From contig VHAW01000049.1 in NCBI GenBank assembly GCA_016872225.1, forward strand, positions 1-11,601: a DNA stretch of 11,601 nucleotides. The letters run 5' to 3'. Position 1 is the stretch's first letter. Each line of letters begins with the position of its first letter. The notes beneath the pieces are model-generated. The model made no database searches, was not told the DNA's origin, and worked only from the letters and a program-made list of their open reading frames with translations. The position numbers were made by a program, and so were the translations under genes. This DNA comes from Sphingomonadales bacterium (GTDB lineage: Bacteria > Bacteroidota > Bacteroidia > UBA7662). This document shows positions 1 through 6,111 of the stretch, in pieces.

Positions 1-2056
1 GGACACCGATCTCACCCTTGCCGAAATTGAAAATGAATTTGGCAACATCGTCGCGAGAATCATCGAAGGACTCACCAAAATCTCCGGACTTTACAACAAG
101 TCCAACGATTCGAGCCAACAGCTCGAAAATTTTCGCAAAATGCTGCTCACCTTGGCTGATGATATTCGGGTTATTCTTATCAAGTTAGCCGATCGCCTGC
201 ACAACATGAGAACGTTGGACAACATGCCCCAGGAGAAACAGCTCAAAATCGCGCACGAAACCTCCTATCTCTTTGCGCCTTTGGCCCATCGCCTCGGTTT
301 ATATAACATCAAATCTGAATTGGAAGACCTGGCGCTGAAATACGTCGAACCAGTTATCTACCGCAACATTGCCAGAAAACTTCAAGAAACCAAAGTGCGT
401 CGGGATCGATATATTCGGGAATTCATTGTCCCTCTTCAACACAAAATTGAGTCCGTAGGGCTAAAAGCTGAAATCAAAGGCCGACCCAAAAGTATCTCCT
501 CGATTTGGTACAAAATGCAAAAGCAAAACATCGATTTCGAAGAAGTCTATGATTTGTTTGCAATCCGAATCATCCTGGATAGCCCCCTGCCCTTAGAAAA
601 AACCGATTGTTGGAGGGTTTATGCCTTGATTACCGACCAATACCAACCAAATCCTAATCGCTTGAGAGATTGGATTTCAACCCCCAAAATCAACGGCTAC
701 GAATCCCTTCACACCACAGTGATGGGACCAGAAGGAAAATGGGTGGAAATCCAAATTCGCAGCCAACGTATGAACCAGGTTGCCGAGAAAGGGCTGGCCG
801 CCCATTGGAAATATAAAGATCAGGACGGGAATCCCGCACTTGACGCTTGGATCAACAAGGTTCGGGAAATAATGGAATCTCCGGTACCCAACACGATGGA
901 GTTCATGGATGAATTCAAATTGCAGTTGTATTCCAAAGAGGTTTTTGTCTTCACCCCGAAAGGCAAACTGCTCAAAATGTCCGCCGGTTCTACGGCCTTG
1001 GACATGGCGTTTGAAATCCACTCCGAATTAGGACTCAAATGCATAGGCGCCAAGGTTAACCATAAACTCGTGCCGTTGAGTTATGTTTTGCGCAACGGCG
1101 ATCAGGTAGAAATATTAAGTTCCAACATCCAAAGACCCAACCCGGATTGGCTCCAATACTTAGCCACAGCCAAAGCCAAAAACCGTGTTCGTCAGTCCCT
1201 AAAGGATCAACGTCGCCAAATCATCGAAGCAGGCAAAGGAAAATTCTTGGACAAACTAAGAACCCTAACCTCCGAAGTGAACGAAGATATTTTGCAGAGG
1301 ATTACCCATCACATGGGTCTGCTCAGCGTCCAAGACTTGTATTACGACACCGAAATGGGCAAAATAGATTGGGCCCTGGTCCAAGTCGCTCTGCGTCGCA
1401 AATACAAACGATCCGCCTCTAACGAATCGACCAGCGAATCCTCCACAAAGGCATCCTCGGAGAATAATATGAATACCTCTTCAGAGGCCTTCCCAAATGA
1501 CCCAACAAAATCACTATCCCCAAATCCAAAGGGCACCAACCCTGAAGACCGTATCACCGATGGTGTAGAATATGCTAACCAACTGGTATGGGTGGATGGA
1601 AAGCAAACAGAATTCCGATACCGATTGGCCACTTGTTGCAACCCTATACCGGGTGATGAAATTATAGGGATTCTAGAAACGGGCAAAGAAATGGTAATTC
1701 ACCGCCAGAATTGCATCAATTCGGCAATCGCCCATTCAACGTCCCATCAACTTGCCGTACGAACCCGATGGAACAAAGGGTCCAGGGTGGCCTTTCTTAC
1801 GGGAATCTACCTCAAAGGCACCGACGACAAGGGTATCATTAGCGGCATCACCCAAGTTATCACCGATGAAATGCAGCTGAATATGCGATCCATTTCGGTG
1901 GTATCCGAGGACGGCCTATTCGAAGGCCGCATCATGGTGTACTTGGATGACACCAAGGCCCTTCAGGAACTGCTGCGACGCCTCCGCAAAGTCCGCGGCG
2001 TTTTAAAGGTCGGGCGTATAGAGAAAATGGAACCTGAGTTTAAATTTGGTCTTTAA
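1..2056 (+). CDS. rsh: Bifunctional (p)ppGpp synthetase/hydrolase, RelA/SpoT (Rsh) family, 5'-truncated by window edge
   Basis: Long Rsh-family enzyme that makes and degrades the alarmone (p)ppGpp. The reading frame is open from base 2, so 684 residues are visible and the N-terminus lies upstream. The first visible residue, Asp in DTDLT, looks like the last residue of the hydrolase HDxxED motif. The hydrolase domain continues through KLADRLHNMRT (residues 61-71 of the fragment). The synthetase domain follows, with GRPKS at 160, Asp184 in YDLFAIR and Glu249 in VEIQIRS, which match catalytic positions of the family. A TGS domain starts near 314. A helical region leads to a Ser/Asn/Pro-rich linker (about 470-517), then the RLATCCNP zinc-finger/CC motif (541-548) and a C-terminal ACT domain (about 594-675). 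Retained motifs in both catalytic halves suggest a bifunctional enzyme, but the missing HD half cannot be checked. purA starts 10 bases after the TAA stop, so the two are probably co-transcribed. Confidence 0.96.
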   Translation, partial: DTDLTLAEIENEFGNIVARIIEGLTKISGLYNKSNDSSQQLENFRKMLLTLADDIRVILIKLADRLHNMRTLDNMPQEKQLKIAHETSYLFAPLAHRLGLYNIKSELEDLALKYVEPVIYRNIARKLQETKVRRDRYIREFIVPLQHKIESVGLKAEIKGRPKSISSIWYKMQKQNIDFEEVYDLFAIRIILDSPLPLEKTDCWRVYALITDQYQPNPNRLRDWISTPKINGYESLHTTVMGPEGKWVEIQIRSQRMNQVAEKGLAAHWKYKDQDGNPALDAWINKVREIMESPVPNTMEFMDEFKLQLYSKEVFVFTPKGKLLKMSAGSTALDMAFEIHSELGLKCIGAKVNHKLVPLSYVLRNGDQVEILSSNIQRPNPDWLQYLATAKAKNRVRQSLKDQRRQIIEAGKGKFLDKLRTLTSEVNEDILQRITHHMGLLSVQDLYYDTEMGKIDWALVQVALRRKYKRSASNESTSESSTKASSENNMNTSSEAFPNDPTKSLSPNPKGTNPEDRITDGVEYANQLVWVDGKQTEFRYRLATCCNPIPGDEIIGILETGKEMVIHRQNCINSAIAHSTSHQLAVRTRWNKGSRVAFLTGIYLKGTDDKGIISGITQVITDEMQLNMRSISVVSEDGLFEGRIMVYLDDTKALQELLRRLRKVRGVLKVGRIEKMEPEFKFGL

Positions 2057-2066
2057 GCGAAATAAG

Positions 2067-3365
2067 ATGAAAGCAGATGTGTTGTTAGGGTTGCAGTGGG
2101 GTGACGAAGGCAAGGGCAAAGCGGTGGACGTACTAGCCCCCTCCTACGAGTGGATTGCCCGGTTTCAGGGTGGCCCCAATGCAGGCCATACCCTATGGCT
2201 GGACGGGAAACGAATTGTCCTGCACACCATACCCTCCGGTATTTTTCGGGAGGAATGCATGAACATTATCGGCAACGGCGTAGTCATACATCCCCCATCG
2301 CTCTTGCATGAAATCAAGGAATTACGCAAGCATGGCCTCAACCTTGAGGGCAAACTCCTCATCAGCGCCAAAGCCCATCTCATTCTACCCGGCCATCGCC
2401 TCTTGGATCAGGCCTTTGAATCTGCTAAAGGGGATTACAAAATTGGTTCAACGCTGAGGGGCATAGGGCCCGCCTACACCGACAAATACGCCCGACACGG
2501 CCTTCGTTACGGTGATTTGGTTGGACCCCAAGGCGAAACTTTGTTTCAACTTGCTCATGACGAACATCTACGCCAATTGAAAGCCTTGAGATCTGAACTT
2601 CCCCTTGACATTGCAAACCAAGTTCGGGAATGGTTGGATACTATGGCTGAATTGCTTACTGATTTTGCACCGTCCGATGGTTCCTGGTTACTGAATCAAG
2701 CCTTGGATAGTGGCCAACGTGTATTGGCCGAAGGTGCCCAAGGTAGCCTCTTGGACGTTGAATTTGGCGCCTATCCCTTTGTAACCTCATCCCACACCAC
2801 TTCAGCCGCAGCATGTACTGGATTGGGCATTGCCCCCACTCGCATTGGCAAGGTCTACGGTTTGTTCAAAGCCTATTGCACCCGGGTGGGCAGCGGACCA
2901 TTTCCTACCGAACTCCTTGACGAAACCGGAGATGCCCTACGCAGTGCGGGCCATGAATTTGGAGCCACCACCGGGCGTCCTCGTCGATGCGGTTGGCTTG
3001 ACCTCCCTGCCCTTTCCTATGCCATCCGGCTCAACGGCGTCCATCAACTTATCATCACCAAAGCCGATGCCCTTTCTGGGTTCGACGAAATCAAAATTGC
3101 AGTACGCTATCAAGGCCTGGACCATCACCAATCCCCCTATCCCGATCGTCCTACCGATTGCATTCCTGAGTACCAGTCATTCCCTGGATGGAAGCTCTCC
3201 CCCAATCAATCCTATTCCACAAGGCAACAGTTACCTCCCTCGCTCCAGAGCTATTTAAGCTATCTTGAAGATCAACTCAATTTACCCATTCGATGGGTCT
3301 CCCTAGGGCCTGAGCGATCACAGATATTGGAAAGTCAAATTGATGGAACGCATGCAGGGATATAA
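2067..3365 (+). CDS. purA: Adenylosuccinate synthase (PurA)
   Basis: Joins IMP and aspartate using GTP to give adenylosuccinate, the first committed step from IMP to AMP, in the cytoplasm. The predicted protein is 432 aa, normal for the family. The ATG at 2067 was chosen over an upstream in-frame TTG at 2046, because 2046 overlaps the end of rsh, and from 2067 the catalytic residues fall at their E. coli numbers: GDEGKGK at 12-18 with Asp13, and NAGHT with His41. Other family blocks are GSTLRGIGPAY (IMP site), EGAQGSLLD, TRVGSGPFPTE, TTGRPRRCGW and the guanine-binding ITKAD. It is the second gene of a likely rsh-purA-pabB operon, and no SD precedes the start. From memory, many Bacteroidota have a fur-family gene between rsh and purA; none is present here. 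ppGpp inhibits PurA at the GTP site in other bacteria, so the adjacency to rsh is functionally suggestive. Confidence 0.97.
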   Translation: MKADVLLGLQWGDEGKGKAVDVLAPSYEWIARFQGGPNAGHTLWLDGKRIVLHTIPSGIFREECMNIIGNGVVIHPPSLLHEIKELRKHGLNLEGKLLISAKAHLILPGHRLLDQAFESAKGDYKIGSTLRGIGPAYTDKYARHGLRYGDLVGPQGETLFQLAHDEHLRQLKALRSELPLDIANQVREWLDTMAELLTDFAPSDGSWLLNQALDSGQRVLAEGAQGSLLDVEFGAYPFVTSSHTTSAAACTGLGIAPTRIGKVYGLFKAYCTRVGSGPFPTELLDETGDALRSAGHEFGATTGRPRRCGWLDLPALSYAIRLNGVHQLIITKADALSGFDEIKIAVRYQGLDHHQSPYPDRPTDCIPEYQSFPGWKLSPNQSYSTRQQLPPSLQSYLSYLEDQLNLPIRWVSLGPERSQILESQIDGTHAGI

Positions 3366-3397
3366 TCATTACCCTCTTTCTTCCGATTTTTAGTCCG

Positions 3398-4798
3398 TTG
3401 GAAATAAAAATTCCAGATCATCTGAACGCTGAGCAAACCTTGTTTGCACTGCTTCAGGCCTATAGGAATGCTCCATATATAGGGGCATTATGGACAGCCA
3501 ATTCCTTTAACACTCAATTAGATCCATCAATTCCAACCGTGTCCTCTTCTTTTCCAGAGGCTTATCACACCATCGATTGGATCTTGGGAATTGGAAACTC
3601 CCCACAAGACGAAGATTTGAAGCCTCAAACCATGGGGAAAGATTTCGATTTCGAAGCCTTTGAAGCCATGCATCGATACAAACCTGCTTTCCGCATGGGG
3701 TACTTTGCCTATGATATGAAAGCCCACTCCATGGGTCACACATCAACCCTTCCACCAGCTACGGGAGCACCTGAGCATGCCTTTTGGTTTAGGCCATCTT
3801 TGTTATTGACATGCAAGGGAAACCAAATAACCGTTAAAATTGACCAATACTTTCAACACATTAAAATAAAACAAATCTTATCCCAATATTTTAAGGAGGA
3901 AAAACAAAGAGACCAGAACACCAAAGCATCAAAGTCCTCAAACCACTTACTACCAAAGACATTGGGCGACATTATGCAATGCGGTACAGACTTCAACGAA
4001 TACCGCCATCGCATCCAAGAAATTCGCCATAAAATCCAGCAAGGAACTTTTTATGAATTAAATTATTGCATAGAATGGACCGGCAAACACAAGATAGAAA
4101 ATCCAGTATCCTTATGGAAATCCATGACCGAGAAATCAGGTGCGCCATTTTCGGCATTAATCAAAAACAAAGAATTTTATACATTATGCAATAGCCCGGA
4201 ACGATTCCTGAAAATCAGTGGTGATCAAATCATTAGCCAGCCAATTAAAGGGACTGCCCCTCGATGTTCTGATTCTCTTCAAGACCATCAATTCCTTGAG
4301 ACTTTACGAAACAACCCCAAAGACCATGCTGAGCATGTCATGATTGTAGATTTGGTGCGAAACGATTTAACTCGATGTTCGGACCCTTTGTCAGTAGAGG
4401 TGAGTGAATTGTGCCAGGTCTATTCGTTCAAAACCGTCCACCAACTGATTAGCACCATTCGGTGCCGTATGACCAAAGAAAATTCCCTTGCCTCCATCTT
4501 GAATGCGTGTTTTCCCATGGGATCGATGACAGGCGCTCCTAAAGCCGTAGTTTGTCATTGGATTGACCAACTCGAAAAGAAAAGAAGGGGAGTTTATTCA
4601 GGCAGCATCGGGTACATCGACGCCGAGGGAAATTTGGATTTGAATGTGGTCATCCGAACCTTGATTTATGATGATGTAAAACGTGAACTTTCCTTATCCA
4701 CTGGAGGTGCCATCACATGGGATTCCGATCCCAAAACAGAATGGGAAGAATGTCAAACCAAAGCCAAGGCCATCCTACAAGTTGAGGTTCCTGCCTGA
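3398..4798 (+). CDS. pabB: Aminodeoxychorismate synthase component I (PabB)
   Basis: Chorismate-utilising enzyme of the TrpE/PabB family. With a PabA glutaminase it converts chorismate to 4-amino-4-deoxychorismate, the precursor of p-aminobenzoate and folate. The N-terminal half is divergent (GYFAYDMK near 108), and the C-terminal catalytic domain starts near residue 190. The motif PIKGT has Lys284 at the position that is lysine in PabB but alanine in anthranilate synthase TrpE, which supports PabB over TrpE. Other blocks are EHVMIVDLVRNDL, FPMGSMTGAPK (372-382), GSIGYID and the C-terminal EWEEC that supplies Mg2+ ligands. The start is inferred to be TTG at 3398: no ATG, GTG or other TTG occurs between the preceding in-frame stop (3341) and this codon, and the first in-frame ATG would cut into the N-terminal domain. 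There are 32 bases from purA, with no clear promoter and no SD. A partner pabA is not in the window. Confidence 0.9.
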   Translation: MEIKIPDHLNAEQTLFALLQAYRNAPYIGALWTANSFNTQLDPSIPTVSSSFPEAYHTIDWILGIGNSPQDEDLKPQTMGKDFDFEAFEAMHRYKPAFRMGYFAYDMKAHSMGHTSTLPPATGAPEHAFWFRPSLLLTCKGNQITVKIDQYFQHIKIKQILSQYFKEEKQRDQNTKASKSSNHLLPKTLGDIMQCGTDFNEYRHRIQEIRHKIQQGTFYELNYCIEWTGKHKIENPVSLWKSMTEKSGAPFSALIKNKEFYTLCNSPERFLKISGDQIISQPIKGTAPRCSDSLQDHQFLETLRNNPKDHAEHVMIVDLVRNDLTRCSDPLSVEVSELCQVYSFKTVHQLISTIRCRMTKENSLASILNACFPMGSMTGAPKAVVCHWIDQLEKKRRGVYSGSIGYIDAEGNLDLNVVIRTLIYDDVKRELSLSTGGAITWDSDPKTEWEECQTKAKAILQVEVPA

Positions 4799-4846
4799 AA
4801 AATGGAGGAATAATTTCAAAGAGTAGAATCGAAACAAAGAGCCATT

Positions 4847-5293
4847 TTAGGCCTCGGCGGTGACTTCAAGATTGAAGACCGCCTTGATATCTCTGTAAAG
4901 CTCAACTTCAACCTGGAAGGTACCTAATTCGCGGATTTCACCGCGAACCGCCATTTTGCGGCGATCAATTTCGAATCCTTTGGCCTTCAAGGCTTCAGCA
5001 ATCATCAAGGTCGTGATGGTGCCAAAAATGCGGTTATTCTCACCGGTCCGTACCTGGAGGGTCAAAGTGAGTTCTGCCAATTGGGTGGCCAACTCGGTGG
5101 CGGCATTACGTAGGCCCTCCTGACGGAATTCCGCTTGGCGAACAGCTTCAGCGCGATCATTGAGGGCTGCGCGCCCGGCAACAATAGCTAGTCCCTGAGG
5201 AATAAGATAATTTAGGCCGTATCCGCTCCGGACTTTGACCAAGTCGTGTTTGAAACCGAGGCCTTTGACGTCTTGTTTGAGGATGATATTCAT
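4847..5293 (-). CDS. rplI: 50S ribosomal protein L9 (bL9)
   Basis: Large-subunit protein bL9, which binds 23S rRNA through its N-terminal domain and reaches along the ribosome surface through a long helix. The 148-residue length is typical. The N-terminal signature MNIILKQDVKGLGFKHDLVKVRSG and the GYGLNYLIPQGLA stretch are unmistakable. An Ala/Glu-rich connecting helix spans about 43-80, and the C-terminal domain includes NNRIFGTITT. It is the last gene of the rpsF-rpsR-rplI cluster and is separated from rpsR by 109 bases, a wide gap for this operon that may hold its own promoter. It converges on pabB with 48 bases between the two stops and no canonical terminator there. No SD precedes the ATG. 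Confidence 0.98.
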   Translation of the reverse strand: MNIILKQDVKGLGFKHDLVKVRSGYGLNYLIPQGLAIVAGRAALNDRAEAVRQAEFRQEGLRNAATELATQLAELTLTLQVRTGENNRIFGTITTLMIAEALKAKGFEIDRRKMAVRGEIRELGTFQVEVELYRDIKAVFNLEVTAEA

Positions 5294-5402
5294 GGCAGAA
5301 TGGCTCTATAGGGGTGGGAAGAATCGTTTTTGGAAATACTGTTTTCTCAAGACTAAACAGAGAATTTCAATTATAGAGAGACCGATTTAATCAAGGATTG
5401 AA
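5294..5402 (-). promoter_or_regulatory. rpsR-rplI intergenic region with a weak promoter candidate
   Basis: This gap of 109 bases between rpsR and rplI carries no ORF. On the minus strand TTG (5394-5392) is followed after 16 bases by TATAATTG (5375-5368). That is one mismatch from the Bacteroidota -7 consensus TAnnTTTG, and the spacer is slightly short. Just downstream lies a small inverted repeat, CTGTTT at 5339-5344 and AAACAG at 5355-5360, which could fold in the leader. Either could serve internal control of rplI. The promoter call is weak and rests on pattern only. Confidence 0.3.
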
Positions 5403-5660
5403 TCAACGCAAACCATCAGCAACATAAGGCAATAAGGCCAAATGCCTTGCCCTTTTGACGGCTTGAGCGACTTTACGCTGGTACTTGAGGGAAGTTCCAG
5501 TCAACCGACGAGGAAGTAATTTGCCCTGCTCGTTGACCAACTTTAGTAAAAAGTCCGGATCCTTGTAATCGATGTAATGAATTCCGTTTTTGCGGAAACG
5601 GCAGTACTTTTTGCGGGTCTCCTCCTTGACCGGAATGGTCGCGAAACTATTGCTAATCAT
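5403..5660 (-). CDS. rpsR: 30S ribosomal protein S18 (bS18)
   Basis: Small-subunit platform protein bS18, which forms a heterodimer with S6 on 16S rRNA. The 85-residue protein carries the family core: KYCRFRKNGIHYIDYKD, then LLPRRLTGTSLKYQRKVAQAVKRARHLALLPY (described here in two overlapping blocks, RRLTGTSLKYQRK and AVKRARHLALLPY). Its ATG overlaps the TGA stop of rpsF in an ATGA arrangement, so translation may be coupled. Unlike every other gene in the window it is preceded by a strong SD (see the separate entry). In Flavobacterium johnsoniae bS18, bS6 and bS21 are reported to form the pocket that sequesters the anti-SD of 16S rRNA. Confidence 0.98.
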   Translation of the reverse strand: MISNSFATIPVKEETRKKYCRFRKNGIHYIDYKDPDFLLKLVNEQGKLLPRRLTGTSLKYQRKVAQAVKRARHLALLPYVADGLR

Positions 5661-6019
5661 GGGTTAACCTCCTCTGTTATGGGAGCCTTGGGAGCTCGGG
5701 GTTTGCGACGGGACTCGTTGTACGCCACAGCGTATTTGTCGAGGGAGACCGTCAGGAATCGTAAAATCCTTTCGTCACGGCGCAATTCAAGCTCCAACTT
5801 ATCTACAGCAGGGCCATCGGCCTTGAACTCGTAGAGGTGATAAAAGCCTGTGGCCTTCTTGCGGATGGGATAAGCCAGCTTGCGTAGGCCCCAATGGGCC
5901 TGATGCACCAGCTCGGCGCCGTTTTCGTTCAGCACCTTTTCGAACTTCATGACCGCCTCACGGACCATCTCCTCGGTAAGAACCGGGTTAAGGATGAGTA
6001 CGGTTTCATATTGATTCAT
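5657..6019 (-). CDS. rpsF: 30S ribosomal protein S6 (bS6)
   Basis: Small-subunit protein bS6, partner of S18 on the platform of the 30S subunit. The 120-residue protein begins MNQYETVLILNPVLTEE and has the typical GLRKLAYPIRKKATGFYHLYEF block and ERILRFLTVSLDKYA near the end of the ferredoxin-like domain. A short basic, proline-containing tail (RRKPRAPKAP) follows; S6 tails vary widely. It is the first gene of the operon. A perfect Bacteroidota -7 box lies about 40 bases upstream of the ATG, there is no SD, and a foldable leader surrounds the start codon. The last codons double as the SD of rpsR, and its stop overlaps the rpsR ATG. Confidence 0.98.
   Translation of the reverse strand: MNQYETVLILNPVLTEEMVREAVMKFEKVLNENGAELVHQAHWGLRKLAYPIRKKATGFYHLYEFKADGPAVDKLELELRRDERILRFLTVSLDKYAVAYNESRRKPRAPKAPITEEVNP
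5667..5675 (-). promoter_or_regulatory. Strong Shine-Dalgarno sequence of rpsR
   Basis: On the minus strand AGAGGAGGT lies six bases before the rpsR ATG. It can pair with the standard 16S rRNA 3' end (ACCUCCUUUCU) over nine consecutive positions, including one G-U pair. It is formed by the final codons of rpsF (Glu-Glu-Val-Asn-Pro). No comparable SD lies before rsh-distal genes, rpsF, rplI, dnaX, the HNH-AP2 gene, the symporter or aroC. The 16S tail of this organism is assumed to be canonical. Confidence 0.85.
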
Positions 6020-6040
6020 AGATCAACGGGGTTAAGACCG
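6001..6040 (-). promoter_or_regulatory. Candidate S6:S18 autoregulatory RNA element at the rpsF start
   Basis: On the minus strand CGGT (6040-6037) can pair with ACCG (6004-6001). Inside this, TTGAT (6026-6022) pairs with ATCAA (6015-6011) around a six-base loop that contains the rpsF ATG (6019-6017). The bases CCG (6029-6027) sit unpaired just 5' of the inner hairpin. A CCG bulge between a stem and a hairpin is the published hallmark of the S6:S18-binding operator in rpsF leaders, which mimics the S18 site in 16S rRNA. The stems are short (4 and 5 bp) and no covariation can be tested here, so this is a candidate only. Confidence 0.4.
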
Positions 6041-6058
6041 AATTTTTTCTTCGGGACG

Positions 6059-6066
6059 CAAATATA
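6059..6066 (-). promoter_or_regulatory. -7 promoter box of rpsF operon
   Basis: The minus-strand sequence TATATTTG matches the Bacteroidota sigma-A -7 consensus TAnnTTTG exactly. It would start transcription roughly 30-35 bases before the rpsF ATG. I see no clear TTG -33 element at the usual distance. It is in the 92-base region divergent with dnaX. Confidence 0.55.
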
Positions 6067-6098
6067 GGGGGATTATTCCCTAAATCGCCCACCCCGCT

Positions 6099-6106
6099 TA
6101 ACTTTG
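6099..6106 (+). promoter_or_regulatory. -7 promoter box of dnaX
   Basis: TAACTTTG matches the Bacteroidota -7 consensus TAnnTTTG exactly and ends five bases before the dnaX ATG (6112). A partial -33 match (TTC at 6076-6078) lies 20 bases upstream of the box. With a start site a few bases after the box, the transcript would begin at or beside the ATG, so dnaX may be leaderless. Confidence 0.5.
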
Positions 6107-6111
6107 ACCAA

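Noticed and set aside
677..1686. Several open frames of 60-114 codons on the opposite strand or another frame of rsh
   Set aside because: They lie wholly inside a clearly conserved gene, have no family motifs, and similar shadow frames occur in the other long genes.
2046..2066. Upstream TTG as the start of purA
   Set aside because: It overlaps the end of rsh and adds seven residues with no family match; the ATG at 2067 places the catalytic Asp and His at their usual numbers.
3893..3899. AAGGAGG, a perfect SD core, inside pabB
   Set aside because: No start codon follows at a usable distance and the PabB frame continues through it; it is coding sequence (Lys-Glu-Glu).
4798..4849. AAAATGG and CCATTTT as a possible terminator between pabB and rplI
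   Set aside because: The loop would be over 35 bases, the stem is short and A/T-rich, and no T tract follows on either strand.
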